From Thermomicrobiales bacterium (GTDB lineage: Bacteria > Chloroflexota > Chloroflexia > Thermomicrobiales > UBA6265), in contig JAHBVL010000007.1 in assembly GCA_019637585.1 (NCBI GenBank), positions 1 through 64,000 on the forward strand: a stretch of 64,000 bases of DNA. Reading direction: 5' to 3'. The translations under genes were made by a program, and so were the position numbers. Positions 53,327 to 60,649 of the stretch are shown here, piece by piece; within the stretch, counting starts at the first letter, position 1; each line of letters opens with the position of its first letter. Under the pieces are notes generated by a model, which made no database searches, was not told where the DNA came from, and saw nothing but the letters and a program-made list of their open reading frames with translations.

Positions 53327-54151
53327 CTACTGGCCGTCCATGAACTCAGCGTAATGTCGCACAGGCAGGGCTCGATAGGCGTGAATCAGGCGCACCAACT
53401 CATCCCGCGACGCGTCGAAGAGAATCTTTCCCTGCTCTGGCGTCGCGGTGGACGGGTCGCCGTGAACGCCTCCCGCTCGCTCTCGCAGCCGTTCCGCAAA
53501 CGCGGTATAGCGGCGCATGTCTGGCGGCAAGTCTGGCCGATCATCATCTCCGGCGATGCGGTCGTGAGCGACCAGATCGGGTCGCAGATAGAGCTGAAAC
53601 GCCGTTTCCCATTCGCCCGCATGGCCGATCGAGCCGGCGTCGCGCTGCGATTGCTCGACCAGGAGGTCGCTGACCATATCCCAGTAGGTGATCGGCAGGA
53701 TGAAGATATCCTCTTCGGCCAGTTTGATGGCGATCGCCTGGTTGATCGAGCGGTTGCCGCCATGTCCATTGAGGAGGACAATCCGCTCGAACCCATTGCG
53801 ATGGATCGATCGGCAGACGTCGCAGACGACCTCGACATAGGTCTCCATGCGGAGCGTGATCGTGCCGGGATGCCCCTGCTTGTAGTGGGAGAGACCGGTC
53901 CAGATAGGCGGGGAGACGATCACCGGAAAGTCGTCTATCGCCATGGCCGCGGCGGCCGCAATGGCGTGCGCATCGACGATGTCGACGTCGAGCGGCAGGT
54001 GGGGTCCATGCTGCTCGACCGACCCGGTCGTCACAATGACGACCGGGTCCTGCCTGACCAGCTCCTCCAGCTCATGCCGCCAGAGTTCTTGCCAGAAAAC
54101 GCGCTTGCGTCCCGGCACGCCCGAACCGAAGAGCGAGAAGTCAGTGTTCAT
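53327..54151 (-). CDS. Creatininase-family amidohydrolase (paralogue 1)
   Basis: 274 residues. Metal ligands as in creatininase: Glu and His in VTTGSVEQHGPHLPLDVD, Asp-rich loop, His in VLLNGHGGNRSIN and Glu in GHAGEWETAFQLYL. The family includes creatininase, mycofactocin peptidase and formamidopyrimidine deformylase, so the substrate is open. About 45 percent similar by eye to the next creatininase gene at 54474; a repeat-filled 322-bp gap separates them. Confidence 0.9.
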   Translation of the reverse strand: MNTDFSLFGSGVPGRKRVFWQELWRHELEELVRQDPVVIVTTGSVEQHGPHLPLDVDIVDAHAIAAAAAMAIDDFPVIVSPPIWTGLSHYKQGHPGTITLRMETYVEVVCDVCRSIHRNGFERIVLLNGHGGNRSINQAIAIKLAEEDIFILPITYWDMVSDLLVEQSQRDAGSIGHAGEWETAFQLYLRPDLVAHDRIAGDDDRPDLPPDMRRYTAFAERLRERAGGVHGDPSTATPEQGKILFDASRDELVRLIHAYRALPVRHYAEFMDGQ

Positions 54152-54181
54152 GACTTACCGGCGCAGCGTGAGAGGAGGTCC

Positions 54182-54420
54182 GTCATCCTGAGTGAAGCGA
54201 AGGATCTCCTGCCGCAGCAGTCTCCAGGGAGACGACTGTCGTGGCAGAAAACGACGCAGAGATCCTTCACTTCGTTCAGGATGACTGGCACTTTCTAGTG
54301 CCTCCCGTATAGACGTTTTCACCGCAGTGAAGCTAACGATCCCCTGCCGCAGCAGTCTCCAGGAAGACGACGGTCGCGGCAGAAGACGACGGAGAGATCC
54401 CTCACTTCGTTCAGGATGAC
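54182..54420. repeat. Tandem pair of hairpin repeats H4 and H5
   Basis: H4 (54182-54285): GTCATCCTGAGTGAAGCG ... CTTCGTTCAGGATGAC. H5 (54314-54420) repeats the inner part (CCCTGCCGCAGCAGTCTCCAGG, AGACGACGG) and the right arm, but its left arm is degenerate. Same family as H1-H3 and H6. Confidence 0.8.
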
Positions 54421-54434
54421 TGGCACCACGCTTT

Positions 54435-54476
54435 TGCCCTTTGCCTTTTGCCCTCTGCCCTTTGCCTATTGCCCTA
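54435..54476 (-). repeat. Heptanucleotide array E
   Basis: Six 7-bp units on the plus strand: TGCCCTT, TGCCTTT, TGCCCTC, TGCCCTT, TGCCTAT, TGCCCTA. These are the reverse complement family of array D at 51.4 kb. The array runs into the stop codon of the second creatininase gene. Confidence 0.85.
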
Positions 54477-55280
54477 CGGACAATGCGACCCAAACTCCCG
54501 ATACTTCGGCGGCTCTTCGTTGTGATAGTCGACGCAGAGCGCGATCAGGCGCTCCTTGAGCACGTTGAAGAGCTTCTCGCCCTTCTCGGCGCTAGCCACG
54601 AACGGATCGCCCATGACGCCGTTCTGCATTTCGCGCCGCCGCTCGGGGAACTTGGCGTAGCGCTGCACAGGCGGGCTGAACTTCTGTCGCCACTCATCCT
54701 TGACCCGCAGCGACTCGTCGACGAGATTCGGTCGCAGATAGAGCTGCAGACTCGTTTCCCATTCGCCACCGTGACCGATGCTGCCATCGTCGGCTTCGCT
54801 CCAGGCAGCAAGCTCGTCGGTGGCCATGTTCCAGTAGGTGATTGCCAGCGCCCAGACATCCTCTTCCGCGAGCTTGACCGACGCGACCCAGCAGGGGGCC
54901 AGATTGCCTCCGTGGCCATTGACCATGATGATCCGCTGGAATCCATTGGCCCAGATCGAACGACAGACATCGCACAGAACGGCGATGAAGACCTCGAGTC
55001 CCAGGGTGATCGTGCCGACCTCACCCATGTTGTAGTGGGTGAATCCGTAGGTCACCGGCGGCGCCACGATCACCGGAAAGTCGTTGATCTCGTCGGCGGT
55101 GCGAATCGCCAGATGGTAGGGAATGGAGATATCGACATCCTGCGGACAGTGTGGACCATGCTGCTCAACGGACCCGACCGGGACGATGACAACCGGCCGG
55201 TCGTCGAGCGCCGCCAGCAGCTCGTGACGAAGCATCTCCTGCCAGAGAACCTTTTTGCCGGAAGGTGGGCGAACGAGCAC
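54474..55280 (-). CDS. Creatininase-family amidohydrolase (paralogue 2)
   Basis: 268 residues from a GTG with GGAGGAAA upstream. Ligand motifs: VPVGSVEQHGPHCPQDVD, MVNGHGGNLAP and GHGGEWETSLQLYL. Shares the whole layout with paralogue 1, including CDVCRSI and EDxxxLxITYWxM. It starts 11 nt after the SelA-like gene stop, a probable operon, so it may act on a product or precursor of that enzyme. Confidence 0.9.
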   Translation of the reverse strand: MLVRPPSGKKVLWQEMLRHELLAALDDRPVVIVPVGSVEQHGPHCPQDVDISIPYHLAIRTADEINDFPVIVAPPVTYGFTHYNMGEVGTITLGLEVFIAVLCDVCRSIWANGFQRIIMVNGHGGNLAPCWVASVKLAEEDVWALAITYWNMATDELAAWSEADDGSIGHGGEWETSLQLYLRPNLVDESLRVKDEWRQKFSPPVQRYAKFPERRREMQNGVMGDPFVASAEKGEKLFNVLKERLIALCVDYHNEEPPKYREFGSHCP

Positions 55281-55291
55281 TTGTTTCCTCC

Positions 55292-56485
55292 TTACTGATT
55301 GCTCAGCGCGACTTCACGAATCCGTTGACCAACAATGACCGCTTCTTCAGGGCGCAACGCGTGGGGCATCACGCCGATCGTGCCAAACTCTCCCCGGGTT
55401 TCCGTGGCCGCGATGGCCGGTTCCCCGTCGAGGAGGGCGTTGAGCATCCGGTAGGCGTCCAGACCGGTGATCGCTTCGTCGACATCGATCCAGAGCGCCG
55501 GCGCTTTGCCCGGCGGCTGCTCGCGATGGGCGGCGAGACCGGGCACCGCGTCGATGTACTCCTCGACCGCGTCGAGGATGCCGTGCCAGCGTTCGAAATC
55601 AGCTTCATCGTCGCCGGCAGCGAAGCGCTTCAGCGCCGTGACCAGCCCGACGATCTCTTCCCGGCCGACTTTGAATCCCCGGCCAAATCCCTGGGTGGGG
55701 ATGCCGTTGACCGATCCGTCGTCCAGCATCCAGCGGCGCGTCCAGGTTTCGGTGCGGACATCCATGTCCTGCTGCTGCAGTGCGACCGAGGCGATCAGAT
55801 CGCGCCGGCCGGCCAGGATGCCACTCGACTGCGGTCCGCCAATCGCCTTGCCGCCGGAGAAGGCGACCAGATCGGCGCCCTCGGCGATGAAGCGTCGCAG
55901 GTTCGATCGGGGGGGCAGCTCCGCCGCGGCATCGACGATGACGGGCAAACCATGCGCGTGGGCGATCTCGGCGACCTCGGACAGGGGCAGCGTGCCTGGT
56001 GTGCGAAAGATCGGGCAGAAGACCGCCGCGGTGTTCTCATTGATCGCCGCTTCGATCTGCCACCCGTAGGTTCCACCAGCGCCGGGATAGCCGAGATAGC
56101 CGACTTCCACGAACTTGGCGCCGGCGGCCCGAATGGCGTGATCGTAGAAGTTGCGATGCCCTTTCTGAACGACGACCTCGTTTTTCATACCGGTCGTGTC
56201 CGGCAGGCGGTCCATCTTCGCCACATCGAGTCCCGCCAGAATGGCGGCCATACCCAGCGTCAGTCCGGCGGCCGCGCCATTGACCACGTAGCCGGCTTCG
56301 GCCCCGGTGATCTCGGCGATGACCTCGCCAGCGGCCTGCTGCAGATGATCGATATGGACGAACGACTCCGCTGCCTCATTCATGGCTGCCAGAACTTCGG
56401 GCGCCATACGGCTGCCGCCCAGTCTGGTCAGCGTGGCGGCGGCATTGATGACCGGCCGCACTCCCAGTTCTTCAAAAACAGCCAC
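55292..56485 (-). CDS. SelA-like PLP-dependent enzyme (DgaE/TIGR01437-like)
   Basis: 397 residues from GTG 56485 (AAGGGAG 4 nt upstream); the longer frame to 56863 lies antisense to coding sequence. Begins ELGVRPVINAAATLTRLGGS, typical of SelA-like lyases. The PLP lysine is in VAFSGGKAIGGPQSS and the cofactor Asp in IVDAAAELPP. Length is shorter than true SelA (about 460), and selenocysteine genes are absent, so an ammonia-lyase or eliminase on an amino sugar or amino acid is more likely. Sits between M20 and creatininase genes. Confidence 0.85.
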   Translation of the reverse strand: MAVFEELGVRPVINAAATLTRLGGSRMAPEVLAAMNEAAESFVHIDHLQQAAGEVIAEITGAEAGYVVNGAAAGLTLGMAAILAGLDVAKMDRLPDTTGMKNEVVVQKGHRNFYDHAIRAAGAKFVEVGYLGYPGAGGTYGWQIEAAINENTAAVFCPIFRTPGTLPLSEVAEIAHAHGLPVIVDAAAELPPRSNLRRFIAEGADLVAFSGGKAIGGPQSSGILAGRRDLIASVALQQQDMDVRTETWTRRWMLDDGSVNGIPTQGFGRGFKVGREEIVGLVTALKRFAAGDDEADFERWHGILDAVEEYIDAVPGLAAHREQPPGKAPALWIDVDEAITGLDAYRMLNALLDGEPAIAATETRGEFGTIGVMPHALRPEEAVIVGQRIREVALSNQ

Positions 56486-56565
56486 ATGGCTCCCTTTCCG
56501 GTTCCGTTCGGCATCAGGTGACGCCTCCGGCATCTTATGAAAGCCGGGAGAGACCGGCAAGTGAC

Positions 56566-57834
56566 TTATTCGGGCGGAGCGCTCGTCCACTCGATTGTGG
56601 CAGCGACGATCGTCTGCACCGCCCGGACCAGATCGTCGATGACGATCGATTCGTTCGTCTGATGGGCGTAGCGAGGATTGCCCGCGCCGTAGATGACGCA
56701 TGGGGTGTCGCCGAAGAGGACGAAGTGGCGCATGTCGGTTCCGGCAGGGATCGCGCTGATGGGCGGTGGTGCGCCGTGGACCGACGCGTGAGCGCGCGAG
56801 ACGACCTCGACCAGCGGATGATCGGTATCGATCTCTGACGGCGCGAATTGCCCGCTGAACCATTCCACCCGGGGCGGATGATCGGCCAGCCAGGGGTGCC
56901 CCGCAGCCGCCTCCACGATCACCTCAGTCAATTCTCGTTTGAATTGATCCAGCGTTTCGCCGGGCAACAGCCCGGCGCGACCTTCGGCGATGAGCCATTC
57001 CGGCACCGACGAGGGCCACGATCCAGATCGGACGACGCCGACATTGATCGGGACTTTGTTGCGCATGAACTGGAAGAGTGGATGATCCAGCGTTTCGTTT
57101 CGTTGTTTCTCGAAATCGAGGAGTGCCTGAAACACTGGAATGAACGCCTCGAAGGCGCTCACCCCTTCATCGCGCCAACCACCGTGAGCGGCCAGACCCT
57201 CGATGTGAATCCGGAAGACCAGCGACCCGGCATGAGCGGCCAGAAGCTCGACGTTGGTTGGTTCGGTGATGATCGCTCCGTCGGCTCGATATCCGCGCAG
57301 GACGGCCGCCAGCGTGCCGGCGCCGCCGTCTTCCTCGGAGATCACGCTCTGGACGATGATGTCGCCATCTGGCTCGAATCCGAGCGACTTGAGCACCTTG
57401 ACGGCGATGATGTTGGTGGCCACGCCACCTTTCATGTCCAGCGAGCCTCTGCCGACGATCTCCCCGTCGATGACCTCGCCGCTGAATGGAGGCGAGTCCC
57501 AGAGGTCCGGATTGCCAGGTTCGACTGTGTCGATGTGGCCGTTCAGGATGATCGACCGACCTGAACCGGAGCCTGTCCAGACGCCCACGACATTTGGCCG
57601 TCCGGCCAGCGTCTCGAATTCACCAACGTGTTCCGCATATGGCGCCAGCTCCTCGACCGATGGCTCCCACATGTCGACGGCGAGCCCCAGATCGCGCATG
57701 GCCGCGGCAACGACCTCCTGGGCGGCTCCTTCCTCCCCGGTCAGACTTGGCGCCTGCACCAGTGATTGGACCAGCGAGATCAGATCCTCCCGAAGCTGCT
57801 CGACCGCAGCGGCCACGGTCTCTTTTTCGATCAT
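56566..57834 (-). CDS. M20-family metallopeptidase (ArgE/DapE/ACY1 type)
   Basis: 422 residues. Metal ligands: His and Asp in LNGHIDTVEPG, bridging Asp in GRGSLDMKGG, catalytic Glu pair in VISEEDGGAG, Glu in ITEPTNVEL and C-terminal His in NPRYAHQTNE. A lid/dimerisation domain lies near 195-310. Deacylates N-acyl amino acids or cleaves dipeptides. Its ATG overlaps the preceding CHAD gene stop by 4 nt, and AAGGTGAGG is its ribosome site, so it is the last gene in the ppx-CHAD operon. Confidence 0.93.
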   Translation of the reverse strand: MIEKETVAAAVEQLREDLISLVQSLVQAPSLTGEEGAAQEVVAAAMRDLGLAVDMWEPSVEELAPYAEHVGEFETLAGRPNVVGVWTGSGSGRSIILNGHIDTVEPGNPDLWDSPPFSGEVIDGEIVGRGSLDMKGGVATNIIAVKVLKSLGFEPDGDIIVQSVISEEDGGAGTLAAVLRGYRADGAIITEPTNVELLAAHAGSLVFRIHIEGLAAHGGWRDEGVSAFEAFIPVFQALLDFEKQRNETLDHPLFQFMRNKVPINVGVVRSGSWPSSVPEWLIAEGRAGLLPGETLDQFKRELTEVIVEAAAGHPWLADHPPRVEWFSGQFAPSEIDTDHPLVEVVSRAHASVHGAPPPISAIPAGTDMRHFVLFGDTPCVIYGAGNPRYAHQTNESIVIDDLVRAVQTIVAATIEWTSAPPE

Positions 57835-58412
57835 GCCTCACCTTGATTCGTGTCTGGGGACCAGGTCAGCGTCACCAGATCGGCGCGCATCCCTTCCGAT
57901 TCGAACTGCAGCCAGTGGTGGAGGAATTCGTGATAGTGCTGATGGCGATCGAGCGCCTGCTGGCTGAGCAGGGCATAGAGGCCGCGACGAGGGTCGTCGG
58001 GCGGCGGCCGGAGGGCGCTCGTCAGAATGGCGCGGTGGCCGGACGGCGGCGCGACCGCGAGTTGCGCGTTCAGGTCAGTGAGCTGTTCCGCTGCGAGAGC
58101 GAGGATTTCCCGGCCGATCATCTCGATACGAACGTCGACATCGTGGATATTGCCGAGCGCCTCCTGCAGGAGCTTCATCCTCCCGATGTTCAGCTCTCCA
58201 GACTCGCCAAAGACGGAACGAAAGAGCTCCAGGGTGTAGCGCAGCCGCTTCGTGGCGATGCGCAGGTCGTGCAGCGCCTCGACAGCGAATTCATCATGGA
58301 TGACTGGCGCGTAGCCATAGAACTCCGCCAGGCGCACGGCCAGAATGCGGCGAGCATTCTCATCGAGGCGGCCCGCGGCGCGCAGTCCGGTTACCGGAAG
58401 CGCTCGGGTCAT
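57831..58412 (-). CDS. CHAD domain, C-terminal half
   Basis: 193 residues, all helical. The signature ALHDLRIATKRLRYTLELF (His, Arg, Arg-Leu-Arg-Tyr) is that of the second four-helix bundle of CHAD domains, which bind polyphosphate through Arg/Lys/His. A complete CHAD is about 250-300 residues with two bundles; here the first bundle is in the preceding gene. Start ATG overlaps that gene by ATGA. The arrangement next to ppx fits polyphosphate handling. Confidence 0.85.
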   Translation of the reverse strand: MTRALPVTGLRAAGRLDENARRILAVRLAEFYGYAPVIHDEFAVEALHDLRIATKRLRYTLELFRSVFGESGELNIGRMKLLQEALGNIHDVDVRIEMIGREILALAAEQLTDLNAQLAVAPPSGHRAILTSALRPPPDDPRRGLYALLSQQALDRHQHYHEFLHHWLQFESEGMRADLVTLTWSPDTNQGEA

Positions 58413-58876
58413 GATGATTGCTCGCGCTGGCCGAACCGGTTGCTGACTTCCTGCTGAAGACCCGTTTGCTCGAGATCGTCGAGAAAGGCCAGCATATGCT
58501 GGCGTGCTTCCTCACGTTCGGCTGTGAGTCTGGCGATCAGGCGATCGATGCCGGGTTGGTCGCCGGGAGCGGCGGCGTCGCGAACATTCGTGAAATACTC
58601 GATTTGCACGTCGCGGTCGCGGACTTCTCCCAGCTCGCTGGTGATTCGCTTGGCCATTTTGTGCAGTGGCCGGTACCAGGACGCGGGAAAGAGATCGCTG
58701 GCGACATCCATTGCCGCGCGGAGGCGTCGTGAAGCGACGCGGACATCGTGAACGCCTTCCGGATCATCGCCAGCCACAGCGACCGGGATGGCGTCCCAGA
58801 CGTCCTGCCAGCGTTCGTCTATCAGTCGGGCCATGACATGGTCGAAGCGGTCGCCGGCTTTTGGCATTTCGGTCAA
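58409..58876 (-). CDS. CHAD domain, N-terminal half
   Basis: 155 residues. VHDVRVASRRLRAAMDVASDLFP is the first-bundle signature, followed by LHKMAKRITSELGEVRDRDVQ. Starts with TTG in a 4-nt overlap (TTGA) with the ppx stop; an in-frame ATG lies three codons later. Ends in a 4-nt overlap with the second CHAD half in a different frame. The two products probably assemble into one polyphosphate-binding unit. Confidence 0.85.
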   Translation of the reverse strand: MTEMPKAGDRFDHVMARLIDERWQDVWDAIPVAVAGDDPEGVHDVRVASRRLRAAMDVASDLFPASWYRPLHKMAKRITSELGEVRDRDVQIEYFTNVRDAAAPGDQPGIDRLIARLTAEREEARQHMLAFLDDLEQTGLQQEVSNRFGQREQSS

Positions 58877-59847
58877 GAAGCACCCTCCCTGAAAGCGTCG
58901 AGGATCAATCCCATCCGAATGCCGCTCGCTGCTCCAACGATCACCGTGGGCGACGAAGCATCGCTGAGTCCGGCGACAATCGCCACACCGGCCGGCAGCA
59001 CCCGGGCTCGCATCTCGCTCGCGCCGATCATGGGAGCCAGGTCGGTCGAGCTCACCTTCGTCAATCGGTCCATCTGCGTTTCAAGTTCGTCTGGGGTCGC
59101 TGGCCACTCGTGCCCGAGCAGCCGCTTCAGGAATTCTCCAGTGCCTCCGAGCACGATCAGCTTGTCGCATCGCTCCGGCCACCCCTTGCCGCGCGTGATC
59201 TCAGTGGCCGCCCTGCGCATCGTGGCGAGCTCTGCGGGACGAGGAGGATCGCGTTCGACGAACCGGTCGGTATAGCGGCCGGACCCGATCTGATAGGAGA
59301 CTGCCTGCTCGATGATTCCATCTCGCGCGGCGATGAGCTCGGTGCTGGCCCCGCCGATGTCGGCGGCAAGCACAACACCATGATCGCGGAGCGAAAGAGG
59401 AATACCGGCGAAGGTCATCGCCGCTTCGCGATCGCCACTGATTGTTTCGACGTGCAACCCCAACTCATCGCGAAGGGTCTGGAGAAATGCCGGACCGTTG
59501 GCGGCGATGCGCGTCGCCTCAGTCGCCACGCCAAGGAATGCTGTCGCGCCGAAAGTGCGAGCGGTTGTGACGAAGGAGCGCAGAGCGTCGAGCGATGCCG
59601 CGATGCTCTCCTCGGAAAGGCGTCCCGTCTCCTCGATCCCCGCTCCCAGCCGGGTCGTTTCCGCCAGGCTGACGATCTCCGCAACACCTCCATCGGGCGT
59701 TTGCCGGGCGACGGTCATCTTGATCGAATTCGAGCCGATATCGAACGCCGCAACGACCCGAAGGGGAGCGGCGCCGGACAGTCTCACGAGGTCAGATTGG
59801 GTCACGCTGGGACTGCTCTTTCGGTCTCGCCCTGACTCTCGTGACAT
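58873..59847 (-). CDS. Ppx/GppA-family exopolyphosphatase
   Basis: 324 residues, the short form with the ASKHA ATPase fold only. Motifs: AFDIGSNSIKMTV (phosphate 1), AFLGVATEATR, DREAAMTFAGIPLSL, AADIGGASTELI (phosphate 2) and VGAASGIRMGLIL. It hydrolyses terminal phosphates of polyphosphate or the pentaphosphate alarmone. First gene of the ppx-CHAD-CHAD-M20 unit, all with 4-nt overlaps. Lacks the C-terminal HD-like domains of long Ppx. Confidence 0.92.
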   Translation of the reverse strand: MSRESGRDRKSSPSVTQSDLVRLSGAAPLRVVAAFDIGSNSIKMTVARQTPDGGVAEIVSLAETTRLGAGIEETGRLSEESIAASLDALRSFVTTARTFGATAFLGVATEATRIAANGPAFLQTLRDELGLHVETISGDREAAMTFAGIPLSLRDHGVVLAADIGGASTELIAARDGIIEQAVSYQIGSGRYTDRFVERDPPRPAELATMRRAATEITRGKGWPERCDKLIVLGGTGEFLKRLLGHEWPATPDELETQMDRLTKVSSTDLAPMIGASEMRARVLPAGVAIVAGLSDASSPTVIVGAASGIRMGLILDAFREGAS

Positions 59848-59937
59848 GCGGGTTGCACGCCGAAATGGATCGGGCGCTCAGATGCCGAATGGTACTGTAC
59901 GGGTAGGAACTGGTTGCCAGCGAACGGCAGGTATGGA

Positions 59938-60252
59938 ATGACTGAGGAACGTCCACAGGGTGACCCGGGCGAGATCGTTGCGGCAACGCAGGGAGCCGAG
60001 CTCGATCTGATCGCCGAGGAGCAGAAAGCGGAGAAGAAACTCTCCAGCGCCCGCCGGAGGCTGGAGAAAGAGCGACGGAGTCTGCAGAAAGCACAGGAGC
60101 GCTTCGACGAGCGCCAGGATGACGTTGCCAAGGCCGAACGCGCCTTGAGTGCTGCACGGGAACACCGCCTGGCCGGGATCCCCTCGCCGTTGCGACCACC
60201 GGGCGCCTCTCCGGCGAGGGATGTCCGGAGCGAGCCTCCCGCCCGGGACTGA
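59938..60252 (+). CDS. Small coiled-coil protein
   Basis: 104 residues from ATG 59938. One long charged helix covers about 25-85 (EEQKAEKKLSSARRRLEKER, ERFDERQDDVAKAERALSAA), followed by a Pro/Arg-rich tail. No membrane helix. A -10-like TACTGT lies at 59893-59898. Divergent from ppx. Function unknown. Confidence 0.6.
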   Translation: MTEERPQGDPGEIVAATQGAELDLIAEEQKAEKKLSSARRRLEKERRSLQKAQERFDERQDDVAKAERALSAAREHRLAGIPSPLRPPGASPARDVRSEPPARD

Positions 60253-60649
60253 TTCCTTCGTCGCTGCGGCGACGCCCCGTCATTTCGAGCCTGCCGAGAA
60301 ATCTCTCGTTGATCACTCGCATGGTGGTCCATGGACACCATCGCTGCGCCAAACGAGAGGCCCCTCGGCCCGGCTCGGGGTGACGGAGAGAAATCACTCG
60401 CATGGTGGTCCAATGACTACCACCGCTATACGAAGCTGTACCAAACGAGAGACCCCCCGCCCGGCTGCAGCGGAAAAGCTCGACCGGATGTGGGCTAAGC
60501 GCCATAAATGGCGAGGCTACGCGTTGGTCTTATGTCGTGTCGGCGCCCGGTATGGTGGCCTCGGGGTGGCGGTGAGTGTGTTGGCGGGAATGACACGAGA
60601 CCGGCCATTTGGCCGGTCTCGTTCATCAATTGACAGGTCTATCTGCTGA
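60253..60649. repeat. Gene-free gap with hairpin repeat H6 and CGCCAT palindrome
   Basis: H6 at 60279-60384 starts GTCATTTCGAGCCTGCCG and ends GGCTCGGGGTGAC. Within and after it the segment ATCACTCGCATGGTGGTCCA occurs twice (60312 and 60392). At 60498-60524 is AGCGCCATAAATGGCGAGGC followed by TACGCG, matching the motif at 6248. No gene supported. Confidence 0.8.
60596..60625. terminator. Candidate terminator hairpin downstream of the thioredoxin-fusion gene
   Basis: CGAGACCGGCC (60596-60606), loop ATTT, GGCCGGTCTCG (60611-60621): a perfect 11-bp stem. It follows the minus-strand stop at 60650. No clear T run on either side, so it may be an mRNA-end hairpin. Confidence 0.5.

Noticed and set aside
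55292-56485. True selenocysteine synthase SelA
   Set aside because: Too short, and no selB, selC or selD nearby; the N-terminus fits the SelA-like lyase group.
59792-60505. Minus-strand frames of about 200-237 residues
   Set aside because: They cross the H6 repeat and run antisense to the coiled-coil gene and into ppx; no domain.
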